A stretch of 64,000 bases of DNA, taken from contig JAFEUB010000065.1 of NCBI GenBank assembly GCA_024529925.1, positions 1,922,001-1,986,000 on the forward strand, written 5' to 3'. The notes beneath the pieces were generated by a model, which was given only the letters and a program-made list of their open reading frames with translations, did no database searches and had not been told where the DNA came from. Source of the DNA: Ophthalmolycus amberensis (taxonomy: Eukaryota; Chordata; Actinopteri; Perciformes; Zoarcidae). Both the position numbers and the translations under genes were made by a program. Positions 12,272-26,290 of the stretch are shown here, in pieces (within the stretch, counting starts at the first letter, position 1; every line of letters starts with the position of its first letter).

Positions 12272-12665
12272 TAATGTGTAATGTTTAGCACGTTCAGTAC
12301 CTTAGTGCAAACATTAGCACTAAACTGTTGGAACTAGTGTGATTAGTTTTGCAGGTAACCAAAGGATTAGTTAAATGACCCGAGGACGCTGCTAGGAAGT
12401 GTTTAGGGGTGACAAAAGTCATTACAATTCAACCTGATGGGAACATGACCATGACAATCTGCCAAAAAATGTTCAAGATATTTAACTCAACACCACAAAT
12501 GTAAACGTCATGGTGACGCGAGGGCAAAAATCAGGGAGATCAACAAACATAAAAGGATTCATCCTCTGGGGACCATGATTATCTGTACTAAATGTCATTG
12601 TAATCCATCCAATATATGTTGAGATATTTCAGCCTGGACCAAAGTGTGAAACGACCAATCCAATA
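12272..12665 (+). repeat. Interspersed repeat, copy A, with internal tandem units
   Basis: Contains the blocks ATTAGTTTTGCAGGTAA, ATTCATCCTCTGGGGACCAT, AATCCATCCAATATATGTTG and TCAGCCTGGACCAAAGTG, typical of an abundant fish repeat. The block TCA-CCTG-TGGG-GAACATGA occurs near 12429 and again near 12559, indicating an internal unit of about 130 bp. A second copy lies at 25937-26290. Confidence 0.65.
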
Positions 12666-12876
12666 ACATTACCATTTCTAGAGCCATGCTACCACAGCTA
12701 AAAATACTCTGTTGTCAAGATTGTGTATGTATGTATGTAGTAGTTTTTTTTCTCACTTATCCAAATATAGAGAATACATGTTTCCACGTGCCAGTTTTAG
12801 TCGTAACGAAAAATAGCAGAAATCCCCTACCAGGTAAGACTCTGTTCTTTGTTCTGCATATTGGGTCTACAGTCCA

Positions 12877-12923
12877 GTGTGTGTGTGTGTGCGTGTGTGT
12901 GTGTGTGTGTGAGAGTGTGTGTG
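12877..12923 (+). repeat. (GT)n microsatellite, interrupted
   Basis: GT dinucleotides with a GC interruption at 12891 and a GAGA break at 12911. Confidence 0.9.
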
Positions 12924-15900
12924 CTACATGTCTGTGTGTGTCCTTGATTTACCTCGGGGCAGTAAATCAACCTGCATATGTCTGCTGTTATGACAGAAGT
13001 GTATCAGTTGACAGCAGATGCAGAGACAGAATGACAGATATAGGACTGTGTGAGACGGAGTGTGTGTATATACAATTTACCAAAAACTTTTTCTGACAGA
13101 CAGTCATGGTAGCCACACATGTATTTATACAGTAAAGATGAGTCACAGACAAGCTACATGCACACATTCACACACACTGAAAACAACATTTGTAAATATA
13201 CACTATTTCAGTTCTCAGTGACGACCCAAAGGGTGTTCTTCAGTGTGATTGTAGGTGCAATGCAATTAGGAGGCATTTGCTTGCAATTACATTCTATTAA
13301 CTGAAACTTATTTAGAATTACTACAATTGCTTATTCCCCAAACTACACCACATGCTTTAATATCGCAGCAAATATGCACTGCACCTTCTTTTGAAGTTCT
13401 TAAAGTGGCCTCATTATTCTCATTCACATTCCCCCACGGCTGCGTGACACATCACACAATAAAAATATTAGCAGTCACTTTGGCATAAATGGGAAGACTT
13501 GTAAAATCCTTGCATGCTCAGCTAAAGAACAACTTGTAAAACAATATATAATAGTGATTAAGTGTACCTAAAAAGAACACAATTAAGTGTGTAAACATCA
13601 AGTCAGCCATTTAATGCAATGCATGATTAAATCGAAGCCAACTCTGATACCGCCTGCTGAAGTGGCAGAAAGGAGATTAAGTGTAGAGTACTTAAATGCA
13701 TGCACAGCCACATACGCACACAAGCCCTGGCACTGTTTCTTGTGGATACAGTTTTTTTTTCCGATGAGCCAAAATGCTCAATAAATATAGCTGACTAGAA
13801 TTTTGGACTTGATAACTCCTCACCCCTTGAGGTGAGTGATATAAATATGAGGGCATGCAAAGAACATTTTTCTTCGAGGTACATGATTCATCACCAACAG
13901 TGTCATACTGCATGCAATTTGTGGGTGAGGCATTAATTATTTACATTGAAACTGACGACTCACATACACTGGACCCCAACAAAAGATGATATAAAAAACC
14001 TTTTCCTTTTTTTTATTGGTCTTTAAAATGTGGCCATATATGTCAAGAATGCAAATATGCAAAAGCCATTTATTAAATTTGTGTCTTGCTAGATGAAATA
14101 AAAAGATTAAAAGTGAATTTGTTGACATGTTGAAGTCACCATCCCAGACAAAGCATTTCATTTGAGAGCATAAATCTCTCTCTTTAAGTAAAAAAAAATT
14201 GTTTTTTAAGCATTTTGCCACTTGGTTCATGACATTACTTGATAATGTGTTTTGTAAAATTCAGTAGACACTAAAACAGTGAACAATTTTCTTTTCTTCT
14301 TTTTCCACTGGGGATCAACAAAGGTTTATCATTTTAATATAGGGAGAAAGTACTTAATGTCGGAGCATTGATTTGTATTTAAAAAATGGCACAACGGCAA
14401 ACGGCCACAACAATCGGAAAGGTCCGATGAGGCATTCTGGATAATAATTAGCCACGTGCTTGTGTTTGTTGTAGGGAGAGTTTGTATTTTCAGAGCAATG
14501 GGCCTTCGGAACGATGAACGTTTGTTTTTAGGATGAAAAGAGAAAGCCCATTTGTCTCGGTCCAATGTGAAATGTTTCAGACTATTGGAGTAAGGACCGT
14601 CGGAAACAATAGGTAGTCCCCTGCTTCACTTAGCACACTGCCTGGTTATTCTATGTCAGAGGCTAGTGTGTGTGTGTAAGTGTGCAGGGAGTGAACTCCA
14701 TTACTTTTCTCCTGCTGTGAACCACATCTGCCTGATGTGTCATACCTCGCCTTTGCTTGATGAGCGTGCTGCGTCTTTCCGACACTGTCTGATGGTCAGT
14801 TAGACAGCACACACACACACACACACTCTGAAAAACAATAAACAACTGTTCAAAACAATAAAGTGTCTGACAAGGAATTTCAGTAAACACATACTGCACA
14901 CACACACACACACAGTTATATATCAAACAGCATAAATGGTACCCAGCATGGGATGTGGTTAAGACAAACAACTCACTGACGTTAACGTTTTAATTTTTTC
15001 TTATAACAAGACGAAAGTAAACGCACATGCAGAGAGCACCAGAGTTTGTGCATCATTTACCAGAAGCAAGGCTGTCATGTCGATCACATTATTTGTGTGT
15101 ATCTACATAACGCAGGTGGGGGAGTAAAGGGGTGTGAGGGCGGGCTGTGTCTTTTCTGTCTCATATTTTTCACAAAAAAAGGATATTGTCATAAATTCCA
15201 CAAATACTACATTACATTAAATAAAGGGCCACAGCATTGGATAGTGGAGAGCAAGAGGAGAGAATAAAAGTAGCAATGTAGGGAGAGAGGGAGAGAGAGA
15301 GGGGAACACGTATAAATCCACAGATCCTGCAGTTGTCGCACTTAAGCAGACTAAAACTCTCACAGAATTCAAAAAATGTTGCTTCAGGCAACTCACGAAA
15401 CTCCCTCTCTGCTCCCTCCCCACGGCAATGACGACAGGATTTTCTTTGAGTGGATAAAAGGAAGACTGGCTGTCTTGTTGGCATAAATGATCCAGTTCAT
15501 CCTACTTTACGAAGACGGTAGCAGCAATTTTCAACCAATGCCCATGTTCCATCTCAAATGTAGTAGCTGCAGCAGTGTTTGTGCCACAATTAAATTTGAT
15601 TAAATTAAATTGTTAAATTATGCTCATGTGATTGTTTTTATGGTAATCACATATAGTGACAGTTTGAAAGCGACACTGTCTGTGTTAATACGTAAAACAT
15701 TTTGAGGCTTTATTTTTTACTAAATTGTAATCTGTTCCAGAATACTGTTTTGTCTTGTCAACCTCCAGGCAAATATTGGCTCTATCTTCATGCCGCCACG
15801 CCAAGATTATGCCAAATGTGTCAGATAAAGAGCGAGATCAAGTGGCCTAGAGGGAATGCCTAAGGGTCATGTTTCGTACATTATATCTAGTCAGTCCAGA

Positions 15901-18900
15901 TCAGAGCTGGAACTACAAAGCATATGCGGAAGAATAGATTGTTTTTGGCACACCTGCGAGTTAACAGAGCTCTCCCTGATCAACAAATCTGAAGTGCCAG
16001 AATAGATTCGCAGGTTTTGATATTGCAGGGCTTTTTTAGTCAAACACAACATCTGAAAATGCATCTCTGAATGCACCCACTGATGGGAAAACATCTGCCG
16101 CCGCACGACACAGACACAGACACACACACACAGACGCGCGAGGCCACCCTCTGTTGAAAGGCTGCGTTCCACCTGCAGCGTGCACAGCTTAAATACGTTA
16201 GCGCACTCTAACTGTAGAGTGCACAGCATGGCAAGCACAAGTCCCAAGGGTCAGACAGGAAGGTTAAACAGGCAGAGAGGAAGAGGAGAGGACGGAGGTC
16301 ATCGCAGCTTATCTTCTTTTCTGTCATTCTGTCTGCTGCCCTCAGGCTTAACGAGAGAGCACACACACACACACACGTGCACACACTCCGCGCCATGATG
16401 ATAACCCGTGAGGACACTCTGTAAATTGGTGTGAGGAACTAATCTCCTACTGCTTTCCCCAAAACCAGGCGGAGAGGATGTTCTTCCGTACGATTAGCAA
16501 CCTGTTCAGCAGCGTTTGTCTTCCTGCTTTTATTGGTTTCATGTGTGTCAGTCGTTCACTGCGCTATGTCTACGAAATGCTGTAAATCCACCCTCTGCCT
16601 ATTCAATTTTCACTGGTATTTACAAATTGTACATGTGGAAAATGTCTAGGTCTTGGCATCCTCTCGGAATATTCTAGCAATCGGTTACAATGTCCACATC
16701 TACCGCGGACCCAATGTCCCCTGTGAGTCTATAGCACTTATTTTGCATGAACAAATACCAACTTTTTTTTAAACTTGCCGTCACTGTGGAATCACTTGAT
16801 GTTCATCAAAGTTTTCAGTTTTTTCACCAGTTTAAATAACCCAAAATGGGGAAACGTGTGTATTCTAATGGCGTGACCACTGTCTCTGTCTCTATGCATC
16901 TTTACGCTCTTCTATTCCTCCTCTCTTTCCTTTGTATCTACTTCTCTTCTCTGTGAAAAATCTTTTCTGCAAACAGTCTCTCTCTCATCCTCTTCTATAC
17001 CTGCAGCATCGGCATGATTTGCAACAACAGGTTAGGTGCTAATGTGAATTTCCTGATTTATATAATCTCCTCCTTACATAACCTCACAGAGGCACAGACA
17101 GTGACAGACAGACACACCGTGATGACTGTCTGCTGCTTCGCTGCCTCAGTTTGCTGTTTTCAGCAGCAGGTACATGGAGTTTGAACAGAATGCAAAGATG
17201 ATACTCTGCAGGCATGGCGGGTAGTTTTGGGAGCACTGGGAACATCTCTTGGCATGGCAGTTTACTTTGTTTCACAAGTTTTTCTTTTCTTTAATGCATC
17301 ATAGCACTCCGACCACCAACACAACTGATTCAGACTGACCTGTGTGTAGTTTTCTAGGTGTTTCTGTCTGAACATGTGTTTGCATGTATGAGTCATCCCC
17401 TGCAATGTTGTGGCCACCTGTTACATTTTCTTTCAACTCAAATTTCAATTTGACCTTTTTCTTGGAATTTGTGTAACAATGTGTTGAACAAAAAATAAAA
17501 AAAAGGTTTGCAAAAACCAGCGACCGTTTGATGCAGCAAAGGGGCATTACTAGGTGACTGAATCTCAGCACGCTTGTTTAAAAGCCGAAAGGATTAGACT
17601 GCAGGATGTCACCAGCATGTGGTGACTTTTAGGTTTTTTTAAAGCAAATGCGTTCTGAGTAGCAACAGATTTTGTTCAGCCGATAACAGTATTAGAAGAA
17701 AAAAAAAGTGTTTTCTTCATTGAGCTGTTTGGCCTGTTGTTCTTTGACTCCGGCCACTGATTTCACTCAGCCAATCAAACCATGTCAGCAGTTCTGCCTC
17801 CAGAATCGATCTGTGCACAAGTCTGCTTATGTAACCACAAACATGGATTTTATCAGAAAATGATGACCGAAATCCTGGAAACAAGTTCTCCGTACTGCAT
17901 CAGCCCATTCAAGAGCTGTCTTGTCTGTGTGTCTCACAGTAAACCTCCAGCACGGGATACGAGAGTTCCAAAATCCAACAGAGTGTAAAAAGCAAAGAAT
18001 ATTCCACATTAAACACTGTGCCTGTGTAGAGTTTCCTGTCATGCTGTTGTATTGGTGCTTTCACGAGGCAACAATGTAAGGAAATCAGATTATGAAATAA
18101 ACAAATCCACAAAGGAGTTGACTTCCACAAATAGAAGACGACATTTTGTTCAGCACTACTATGACACCTGAGACAGGAGGCTCAATACCTTTGCATAGAT
18201 TTTCAGCAACACATGCCGTCACATTTCAGTGCATCTTTAAGTCATCTTTCAGCATTTCTTACAACATGTTTTATGGTGATAATGTCTACATAAGCAAAGA
18301 AGTCCTGGTGATCTGGTGCCAGAGTTTGTAGATTTAAATAACAATGGGGGAAAAGATCATAAACAAAATCACCGTTGACTTTTGTATGATTTGTAACAAG
18401 AATGCCTGAAATGTGATTCATAGAGACTTTTTGGCGTTCCAGGAACTCGCCTGAATTCTGCTGCAGTTTAGCAAAAAATACAGGTAAGTCCAGCTTTGCT
18501 TTCCTGATCATTCTCATACATTCATTTCTCAGCCGCTCTGCCAACACTCTGGGGAGCCGGCGGCTCTGGCCGTTGCCTACACTTTGCCTGTACTTTGAAT
18601 TAACCCAGAAGAAAGCCGATTTCATTCCTCCATACTTCTGAATGTCTTATAAAGACAGTCTGTTTGCACATTGCATCAGAATACATAGTTTGTAAAAAAG
18701 AGGTTTTTGAATTAGTGGAGTTTGAGTAAACACCAGAGTCGATCACACACCGTCATTGTCATCTTTCGCCAATTGTTTTTATGTGAATTTCCAAAGAACC
18801 ATTTCTACTGTCACTCCCTGTGTTGAGAGATTTGTGTATTTGTCTCCTACAAACCAAGGTATCTGAGCTGTGAAGTCCAATGGGATGTGTTTGACCCCAA

Positions 18901-19302
18901 CTCGATTGGTAGCTGTGAACATTCAGCAATCCCCACACTGCAAAATGATTGAAATTGAAGTGTACCAAACATCAGTCCCAAAAGTCACTGCAGAGTCAGC
19001 CCAACTGGGACGACACATTTGAGATTGAAACATTGGGTAACAGAAATACATGGACTGTAAAGTCTGTTCATAACATCAACACAAATCGCCTCACGTTTTA
19101 AAGTACCTTGTGGAGTTTCCGTTAGCTTTAAGTTGCAGTTCTTAAGTTGGTGTTTTTCCTTATTTCTACTTGTAGCTTGCAGAACCTTCACTGTTGACAT
19201 TTTAATGAAGTGCTTCAGCTTGTGGGGAAATGGAATGCCACTTTATGCCTTTCTTTCTTCAAATTAGTAGAATAGCCTTCTCACCAGTGGGCAAGCTTCT
19301 TG

Positions 19303-19308
<6 letters not shown>

Positions 19309-19343
<35 letters not shown>
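19309..19343 (+). repeat. (AC)n microsatellite
   Basis: An uninterrupted run of about 17 AC units. Confidence 0.95.
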
Positions 19344-19345
<2 letters not shown>

Positions 19346-22300
19346 ATCCTTACAAGGGTACATCCTCTTAACAAATATGAAAAAGAAACTCCTACGAGGC
19401 AACTAAATAATAGGTAAGTTTTTTAGGTTTTAAAAAATTCAGTTCCAACATCACACTCCCATAAGCCTGCATTTATGATTTAAATGCATGTACCACATAG
19501 AATCTACTCATACACAAATTGTCATACGCACTGTTTAAACAATTGGATCAGTCTTATTATAGTGGAAAAAGTCTCTGCAGTTTCCTCCAGATGGGGCTTC
19601 CATTATAAACATCACAAAAACAAAAATAGCTATATCAGCAGATGATTTATAGTTACAAACCTACAATGTTAACTCCTATTCTTTCAGGATGATGCCTTAT
19701 TATGAAGCAGATGTTTTTTGTTTGTGTGTTGAATCACATAAACTCATGTGACAGTACCTTTAGGACTTACTGTATACCGTGCATACCAGTGAACTTTGTT
19801 ATGTGTGGGATACAGTATCTCTTTATTATCTGTCTTGCAGTGTGCCTACAGAGCATGAGGGTCAGATTTGACTGGTATGAATAATGCTTTATAGTTACTT
19901 AAGCTTTGCCTCGAGCCAAACTGTGCAGTTTTACACTTAAGTGAAATTAATGCTTGACTTTCAAATCTAATTTTAATTGATTAGATCATTTATCGTGAAT
20001 ATTTTACAGCAGGCAATTAGATATTGCACAATAGTAAACATATATACATGACTTTTTGAGTGACGCTAGTTCACTCGAGACTTTTATTAAATTTGACAAC
20101 ACAGGAATTTGCTTCAAGTTGCCAATTTGTCATCAGTTGTCGGTAACTGCTATTACTGGAATGCATCAGTCATAGCAGCCATTACATATGACTGCATGGT
20201 TGATGTGATGTTAATCTTCATGATTAGCAGCCTCTCGTATTGCCAGTTATCCTACACACACAAACAATTCAAATTCACTCACAGAGATGACAAAGGGGCA
20301 TATGTGACTTTCACATCACATCTGCTCCAGTCATAATCGTGACCGACAGACACACACAGACACACCCACACACACACTCATAGTTATATTTCATAGCTGT
20401 CGCTTGGCTGTGACAACCTTGGCATGGTGGCATATTATTGATGTAAGTTCCAACTTGAAAGCAGGATGTTTTTAAGTCCAGTTTACAATCTTTAAAGTGG
20501 CAAGAGACACGCTTTTGCTTTGACTTGTCATCATGAAGTAGATGTTGATTGCACAATGTAATGGCTGTAGAATAATGCTGCCATCTGTGTTTAAATTGGT
20601 TTCCTATAAGTCTCGCTTTCACTATGCAATTCTGTCTGCTCCGGGTCACTGTCTCCCAGGACAATAAAGGCCCGATTCACGATACAAAGGAGAGGATAGA
20701 GCTTGAGTTGCGCCCATACTTACTGTATGAAGGCAATCAAATAATATGACGGAGCCTGCGTAGTCTGAAACAAGATGGCAAGCTTTGCATTGCTTCCAAC
20801 ATTGTCAATGACAGCGCATTACAGCTATACTATTAGGCCAAAGGTAACTCTAAACAATAGCTTTCCAGTAGTTATAGCGGAGCTGGCGAAGGGTTGACAA
20901 CTGGAGCAATGCTAACGTAAACTGTGGAAAGATAGGGTGATCAAATATGCTCTTTCTACTAAGCTAGATCTGTCAGTAGGAAACCCAGTCAACTTATTAA
21001 TGATTACCGGCAAGTGTTTTACTTTGACTTTATCGTAGCACTGAGATTTTAATTTCTAGTTCAAATTGTGATACTTAGGGTTGTGTGGCGGCATGCTAGC
21101 AATAGCCAGGCTGCTAGTTGCGTTGCTGGCTAGACTCTGAAGAAAACGAAAGTGAGGTGTTACATCTCTAGTTATCATTTGATAAGTAAACAGCATCTTT
21201 GATACCTCACACAGCCTTATTAAGATTATCACTATGTCAATATGTGATAATTTTTGTGATCCAACTCACATTTTGAGACCCGCATTTTTACTCTAACCCA
21301 TAAAACAGTACAGGAATGTATCTCTGGCACCCACTCTACGATAATCAGCTGTAGGAGAAGCAGTTTATTGCAGCTTATTTTTCAACAGGGATGTTTACGA
21401 CATCACCAAAACGCTTCGGGGCTTAATATGCATTATTGCTTTGAGCAGGGGCAAACAATTTCAGACCATATCAACATCAAAACCTTTGCCTTGTTTCAAA
21501 TCATCGGAGCATCTAACCGCCTCCTAAATACCACATTAATAATTCATTAGTATGGGACATTTTTATGCCCCATCTGCCTTGCCGAATAAAATCAAATCGT
21601 GCTGAAATAATTTCAACAACACAGCTTGTTTTAAACATCCATCCTAATTGCATGAATCCAACATTTCAATTATTCTCAATACTTCATATCGATTTTCAAG
21701 CTTCACAGAAACCAGCAGTGAAATAGAAACAGTACCGGTAACTCAAACGTAATCAGTTCAAAGGTTTATTGTCATACTGTATCAGGGCAATTTGGCTTGC
21801 AGGCAGGATTCCCAAAAAACACAAAAAGTAACCACAATAGATATCACATGGGCACAAGTCCAATGATAAGTAAAAACACGTATTTTTTTTTCTTCATACT
21901 TTTAAAAACCAGCAATAGTTCTGTGGCTACCCAGAGAGCATCACAGGCATTCTGCAGAGGATGTAAGACTCTATCCCTATGATTTTTCTCACCTTATGTG
22001 TCAAGGGGAACGCGTCTGGAGTCAGACACTAACATATAATCACAAAAATTAAACAGGAATAAAGATGCACATGCAGGCATATATCAAACTGCAGAAACAT
22101 GCATAAAGACAATGTGTACAGTACCAAAGTCTGAAGGTCTTGCATTCAAAATTGAGATGAAAGATAAGTTGAAATGCGTTTGTCCTGTACAGTAGGTGGA
22201 ATGAATGACAAATAAATCAGAGTGCAGTACCAAGCATACACAAATAACACACAACTGCAGAGGTGCTTGTAAAACAAAATGTATACATGCAGACGCTATG

Positions 22301-22464
22301 TACAATGTATTATGTTGAACATTGTTGCTCCTGAATGGATCACAGCCAACCCAATTATTGTCAACACAGCTCCATGTCCTTGGTCATGGTGGCCACAGCA
22401 CTTAAAAGAATAAACTTCATAATTCTCAAAATTCTGACCCTTTGCTTTTTTATTAACAGCATTT

Positions 22465-22663
22465 ACTTGTACTTTTACTTCCAATACTTAAGTACATTTA
22501 ATATCAGAAAATTACTTTTGATACTTAAGTACAATAAATATCAGATACTTTAAGACTTTTACTCAAGTAGTATTCTAATAGGTGACTTTTACTGGAGTCA
22601 TTTTCCAGTAAGGTATCTCTACTTTTACTCAAGTATGGCTTTTGGGTACTTTATACACCACTG
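22465..22663 (-). mobile_element. Short non-autonomous DNA transposon, hAT-like
   Basis: Read on the minus strand from 22663, the element begins CAGTGGTGTATAAAGTAC and is filled with ACTTGAGTAAAAGT and TTAAGTA motifs, many in both orientations. This is a very common teleost element that I associate with non-autonomous hAT transposons. The left end (around 22465) is approximate and no 8-bp target duplication was found. No transposase is encoded. Confidence 0.65.
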
Positions 22664-23199
22664 CCAGATACACTACTCCAATGAAATGATAATGTTGATT
22701 TGTGTCTGCTGACTGTGCAAGCAGGAAACTACAAATTTGCCATATCAAGGTGATATTATGTCAAGCTTGTGTCTACAGCATGTTCCTGCTGAGTCCAGGC
22801 GGCCAAAAAGTCATTTTTTGCAGTACAGAACCAAAGGTCGCCAGAAAAAAACGTCGCCATTGTATGATTCTATAAACAATGGCATACAGTCAACCAAAAT
22901 ATCAACCTCAATATCACGCTTAAAGAAACCCATAATGTTCTCTCTAACAATCTCTCCAAAGTATTGTGTTCGTTTGACCCTTACACCCAAAAGTTCAGGA
23001 AATCATCGGTCCTATTGACCCCAAGACATTTCCATCATCGCATTCATAAAACTGAGCTGCTCTGTGTGTAAATCAAGAGATCAAAAATGCAGGTAGTTAT
23101 TTAAGTAGTTCAGTGTTCGTACGAGATTGGACTGAATATATTGGCGCTGCAAATTTTGTAGAATTAGTCCACAAATTATCACATTTACTCTCCTATCTT

Positions 23200-23980
23200 T
23201 CTCTGTCTTTTTTCTCCCTTGGTCTGCTTCCTCCCACAGGAATACATCCATTTAAAAAGTTGATCAGCAGTACTCCCTTATTTCAACCTTGGATGTCTTT
23301 CTCCCTGCCATTCTTCCTCCCCTTTCACCTACTCTCCATCTTTCCTCCCATTAATAATCAGTTTACAGTTTCAGCAGATGGTGTAAGAGTGTTTAATGTT
23401 TCATCACTGCTCGTTTTCAACATCCCATCCTCCATCTACGTCTCAATACTGGTTTGTTCACTGGAATTCTCCTTATTTCAACCAGCTGCATCCATTCTCT
23501 TTCCACTTAATATTCATTCATCTTTCCATTTTCGCCGCAGTTTAAAGTGTTGAGCAGATGGGATAAGGCTGTTAAATTTTTTATGACCGTGCCATTTTTT
23601 TTTTCTAACTTTCATCTCCTCTTTTATTGCCCCGACTCCATCACTTTTTACCCACTAATGTACATATTAATAGAGCAGGATAATTAGCTTAAGATCTTGG
23701 AGTAGTTATCAGTTAAAAAGATAAGCTTTTGTTTTATTTTTTTCCCACCTTGTTGTCACCATTCCATCCTTTCATGACTATCCTGGAAATCTTTTCCTCC
23801 CTGCTCTCTATCCTCTCCGTTCCAACTCAGTGGGACCACAATGACCTTATTCCCACTGCCTCCATGCCCTCCCTTTCTCCACTACCATCCCATCTATTCC
23901 TCCTCCTCCACCGTACTAATAGTGCCGAACAATCAGTTTAGAGTCTTGGAGTGGTGATCAGTGAAACAGTTTAGGTTTTA
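23200..23980 (+). repeat. Degenerate tandem array of pyrimidine-rich units
   Basis: Four similar segments alternate C/T-rich DNA with a purine-containing box. The boxes are near 23351 (TAATAATCAGTTTACAG), 23510 (CGCAGTTTAAAGTGTTGAG), 23670 (GATCTTGGAGTAGTTATCAG) and 23918 (GAGTCTTGGAGTGGTGATCAG). The last two match best. Spacing varies from about 150 to 250 bases, so this is an old, unevenly diverged array. The 146-codon frame through it is judged an artefact. Confidence 0.5.
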
Positions 23981-24220
23981 TTGTCCATCGGCATTAATCT
24001 GGCCGATACGGGTCGGCGTGGAGATGAAGCTGATAGCTGTGAGTCAGGACTGAGTCCAAATCAATAAAACTCTCAACTTTATTATGCCTATAAAACGCAT
24101 GAGCACACACAAAGGTGGATTCACACCCAAAAAGCAAAAGCTGATGTCCACACACAAAGATAGAACTACAATCTATTTAGGGACAAATGACTCGCATTCA
24201 TAAAATGCATAGAAGCATGC

Positions 24221-24224
<4 letters not shown>

Positions 24225-24266
<42 letters not shown>
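24225..24266 (+). repeat. (AC)21 microsatellite
   Basis: An uninterrupted AC run. Confidence 0.95.
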
Positions 24267-24268
<2 letters not shown>

Positions 24269-25378
24269 ACTGGCAGTTTTGCTCATCCATCTGTCTTTCA
24301 AACAAACATCTGGGAGGCGGCCTGACAACAGACAATGTCTCTATTCAGCTATAGATTTTTGTGACAATGTGTGTTGGCTTGTATGAATTGAGTTTACACA
24401 TTTTTCACTTGGAAGAGGTTTTAGGGTTCAGCAAGAGAGCACAGCTGCTGGTGGGCTGAAATGTTGGAGAACAAGGACAATGGGGAGAGAGGTAAAGGAG
24501 GGCAGAGGAGGTGTGAGATGGTTTGGAGGCGATGTAAACATACAGGTATATGTTTGTTGGTTGATCGAAGTTTCTTCTGGCTCTGCTGGCGGAGCCACAA
24601 TATTTTCTTTCCACCGTGGGAACAATTACCCCCCACTCGCTCTTCCCATCTTAATCTATTACTGTCCTTCCGCGATGCTATCTGTTCGTCTGTCTTTCTT
24701 TTTTCCCCTTTGACGTTGGCTTTGTTGGCTTTTCTGTATCTCCTTCACCCTGTGATTTTGACTGGACACACAACAGCCTCTCAGTGTCTGACTGACTGCT
24801 CGGTATTCACTGCAACACATACTTTTCAACATGATTAGTGCTACTGAATATAATGCATTCACTTACTGAAGAACAATGTGCGTTTACTTGCATTTGTGGA
24901 GTCTGAGTGTGTGTGTGTGTTTACAGTGTAACGAGTGATGCACAGCATGGAGTCGAAGAGATGCATGACCAGACACTTCTGTTATGACAGCTAGCAATGA
25001 AAAAAGCATTTCTTGGCGAGCACCATATTGACATCACCTTCTTTTGCCATCCATTCTTGTGTCAAGCAGCACATTACACACACTGAATACACAGCGTCAG
25101 AGTTGGGTGGCATGGTGGCGTTAAGGATAATGATTAAAGCAGCAGTTCTGGACCCCTTTTGCGTGTGACATTTCACTTTAAATTTGATGTTTTCCATCTA
25201 TTTAAGAATATGCTGAATATTTACTCTTGTTTCTTGACTGGTAATTGGTATTTCACTCTGCATTCAGTTCTAAAAGCTTTTGAAAAAAAGAAATTCAGTT
25301 GTTACAGTTAATCCATCACTCCGTAGGAGAAAACAACAGTTGATATAGAGTTCGATATAGGAATTTTAAATGCACTAC

Positions 25379-25402
25379 ACAAATAGCAAATAGCAAATAG
25401 CA
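25379..25402 (+). repeat. Short heptamer tandem repeat
   Basis: The unit AAATAGC occurs three times head to tail. Confidence 0.8.
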
Positions 25403-25936
25403 GTGGAATAAACTGATCAGACTAACTGATGAGAGCAAATTGAAATGTCATCCTAATGTGACCAACCTATGTCATTGCATGAAGTGGTCTGCTTTACAAT
25501 GTGTGTAGTTATCAGATGCTGTATTGTTCTCTCTTTAGCTTGATGTAACATGGCACATTTTGGGCCTGTCCTCACCTTTACCTCACCATGAAAATGAAAG
25601 CAACGGTGGTGTTTTTAAATGTTTAAACCAACCTATGTTTAAGCAAATGTTTAGCAAAAGAAGAAGCGGCATTATATTAAACATGGGTCAGGGTGCATGG
25701 TTGGCTGAACAATGTCGTTTTTTTGGAACAAGTAATTCATCAGTCATTTTGAAAGACACTGATGAATTGGTATGTGGACATTTGGGTATGAGGATAGCTT
25801 ATATTAGGTGTAAGTGGTAATTTTGTTACAATATTTGAAACACACTTAAGCATTGACTTCAAGCCTACCACCAATTAATTGTGTTACTATTCTGTATTTA
25901 TTACATAGTATCCAGCTGCTCTGTGAGAATGATATT

Positions 25937-26290
25937 GGGTACAGTGGTGCTTTTGAGCTTCATGCTAACACCAGCATGCTAACAGGCTCAGTGTTACACG
26001 GTTAACATGCTGTTTAGCATGTTAGCATTCTATCACACAAAACATATCACACATAAATCATCCTGAGGTGAACATGAATGTGTGTACCAAATGTCATGAC
26101 AAAACATCCATTAGTTGGAAATTTCACTTAAAGGGAAAAATGTCAACTTGCTAGTGATGCCTGAGGTAAAGTCAGAGTACCACCAAAGTTAGTATCTTCC
26201 TCTGGAGATCATGCATGTCTGTACACAATTTCATGGCTGTCCCTGCATTAGTTGTTGCACTGACGTGACTTAAGCCAACACGAGTATGGG
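25937..26290 (+). repeat. Interspersed repeat, copy B (same family as 12272-12665)
   Basis: Starts in a GCTAAC/GCATGTTAGCAT-rich head (25960-26030), then has two copies of a unit resembling TCATCCTGAGG-GAACATGAATGTGTGTACCAAATGTCATG, near 26058 and 26195. The same unit pair is seen in copy A. The two copies have diverged a good deal, so both are old. Confidence 0.65.

Larger units (their letters stand above)
12666..22464. other. Gene-free stretch
   Basis: Holds GT/CA microsatellites (12877-12923, 14805-14825, 14897-14913, 16360-16378, 19309-19343, 20345-20375) and short GA runs near 15285-15302. The largest chance frame is 127 codons on the minus strand (18242-18625), with no recognisable domain. 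Position 21770 onward starts with a TTTATTGTCATACTG motif that resembles a retroposon 3' end, but I could not extend it. I see nothing else. Confidence 0.6.
22664..25936. other. Gene-free stretch with a repeated pyrimidine-rich region
   Basis: Holds the degenerate tandem pyrimidine-rich block (23200-23980), an AC microsatellite (24225-24266) and a heptamer repeat (25379-25402). The open frames at 23113-23553 (146 codons, Ser/Leu/Phe/Pro-rich) and 24461-24838 reflect base bias. Nothing else recognised. Confidence 0.6.

Noticed and set aside
13937..14230. Minus-strand frame containing DGDFNMSTNSLL, faintly like a LINE endonuclease GGDFN motif
   Set aside because: Only four residues agree and no other endonuclease motif is near.
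18148..18168. TTCAGCAC-like sequence resembling a RE1 left half
   Set aside because: The right half does not match GGACAGCGCC at canonical or known variant spacing.
18242..18625. 127-codon minus-strand frame with mixed composition
   Set aside because: Looks less biased than most, but no domain or splice context was recognised. Kept as chance.
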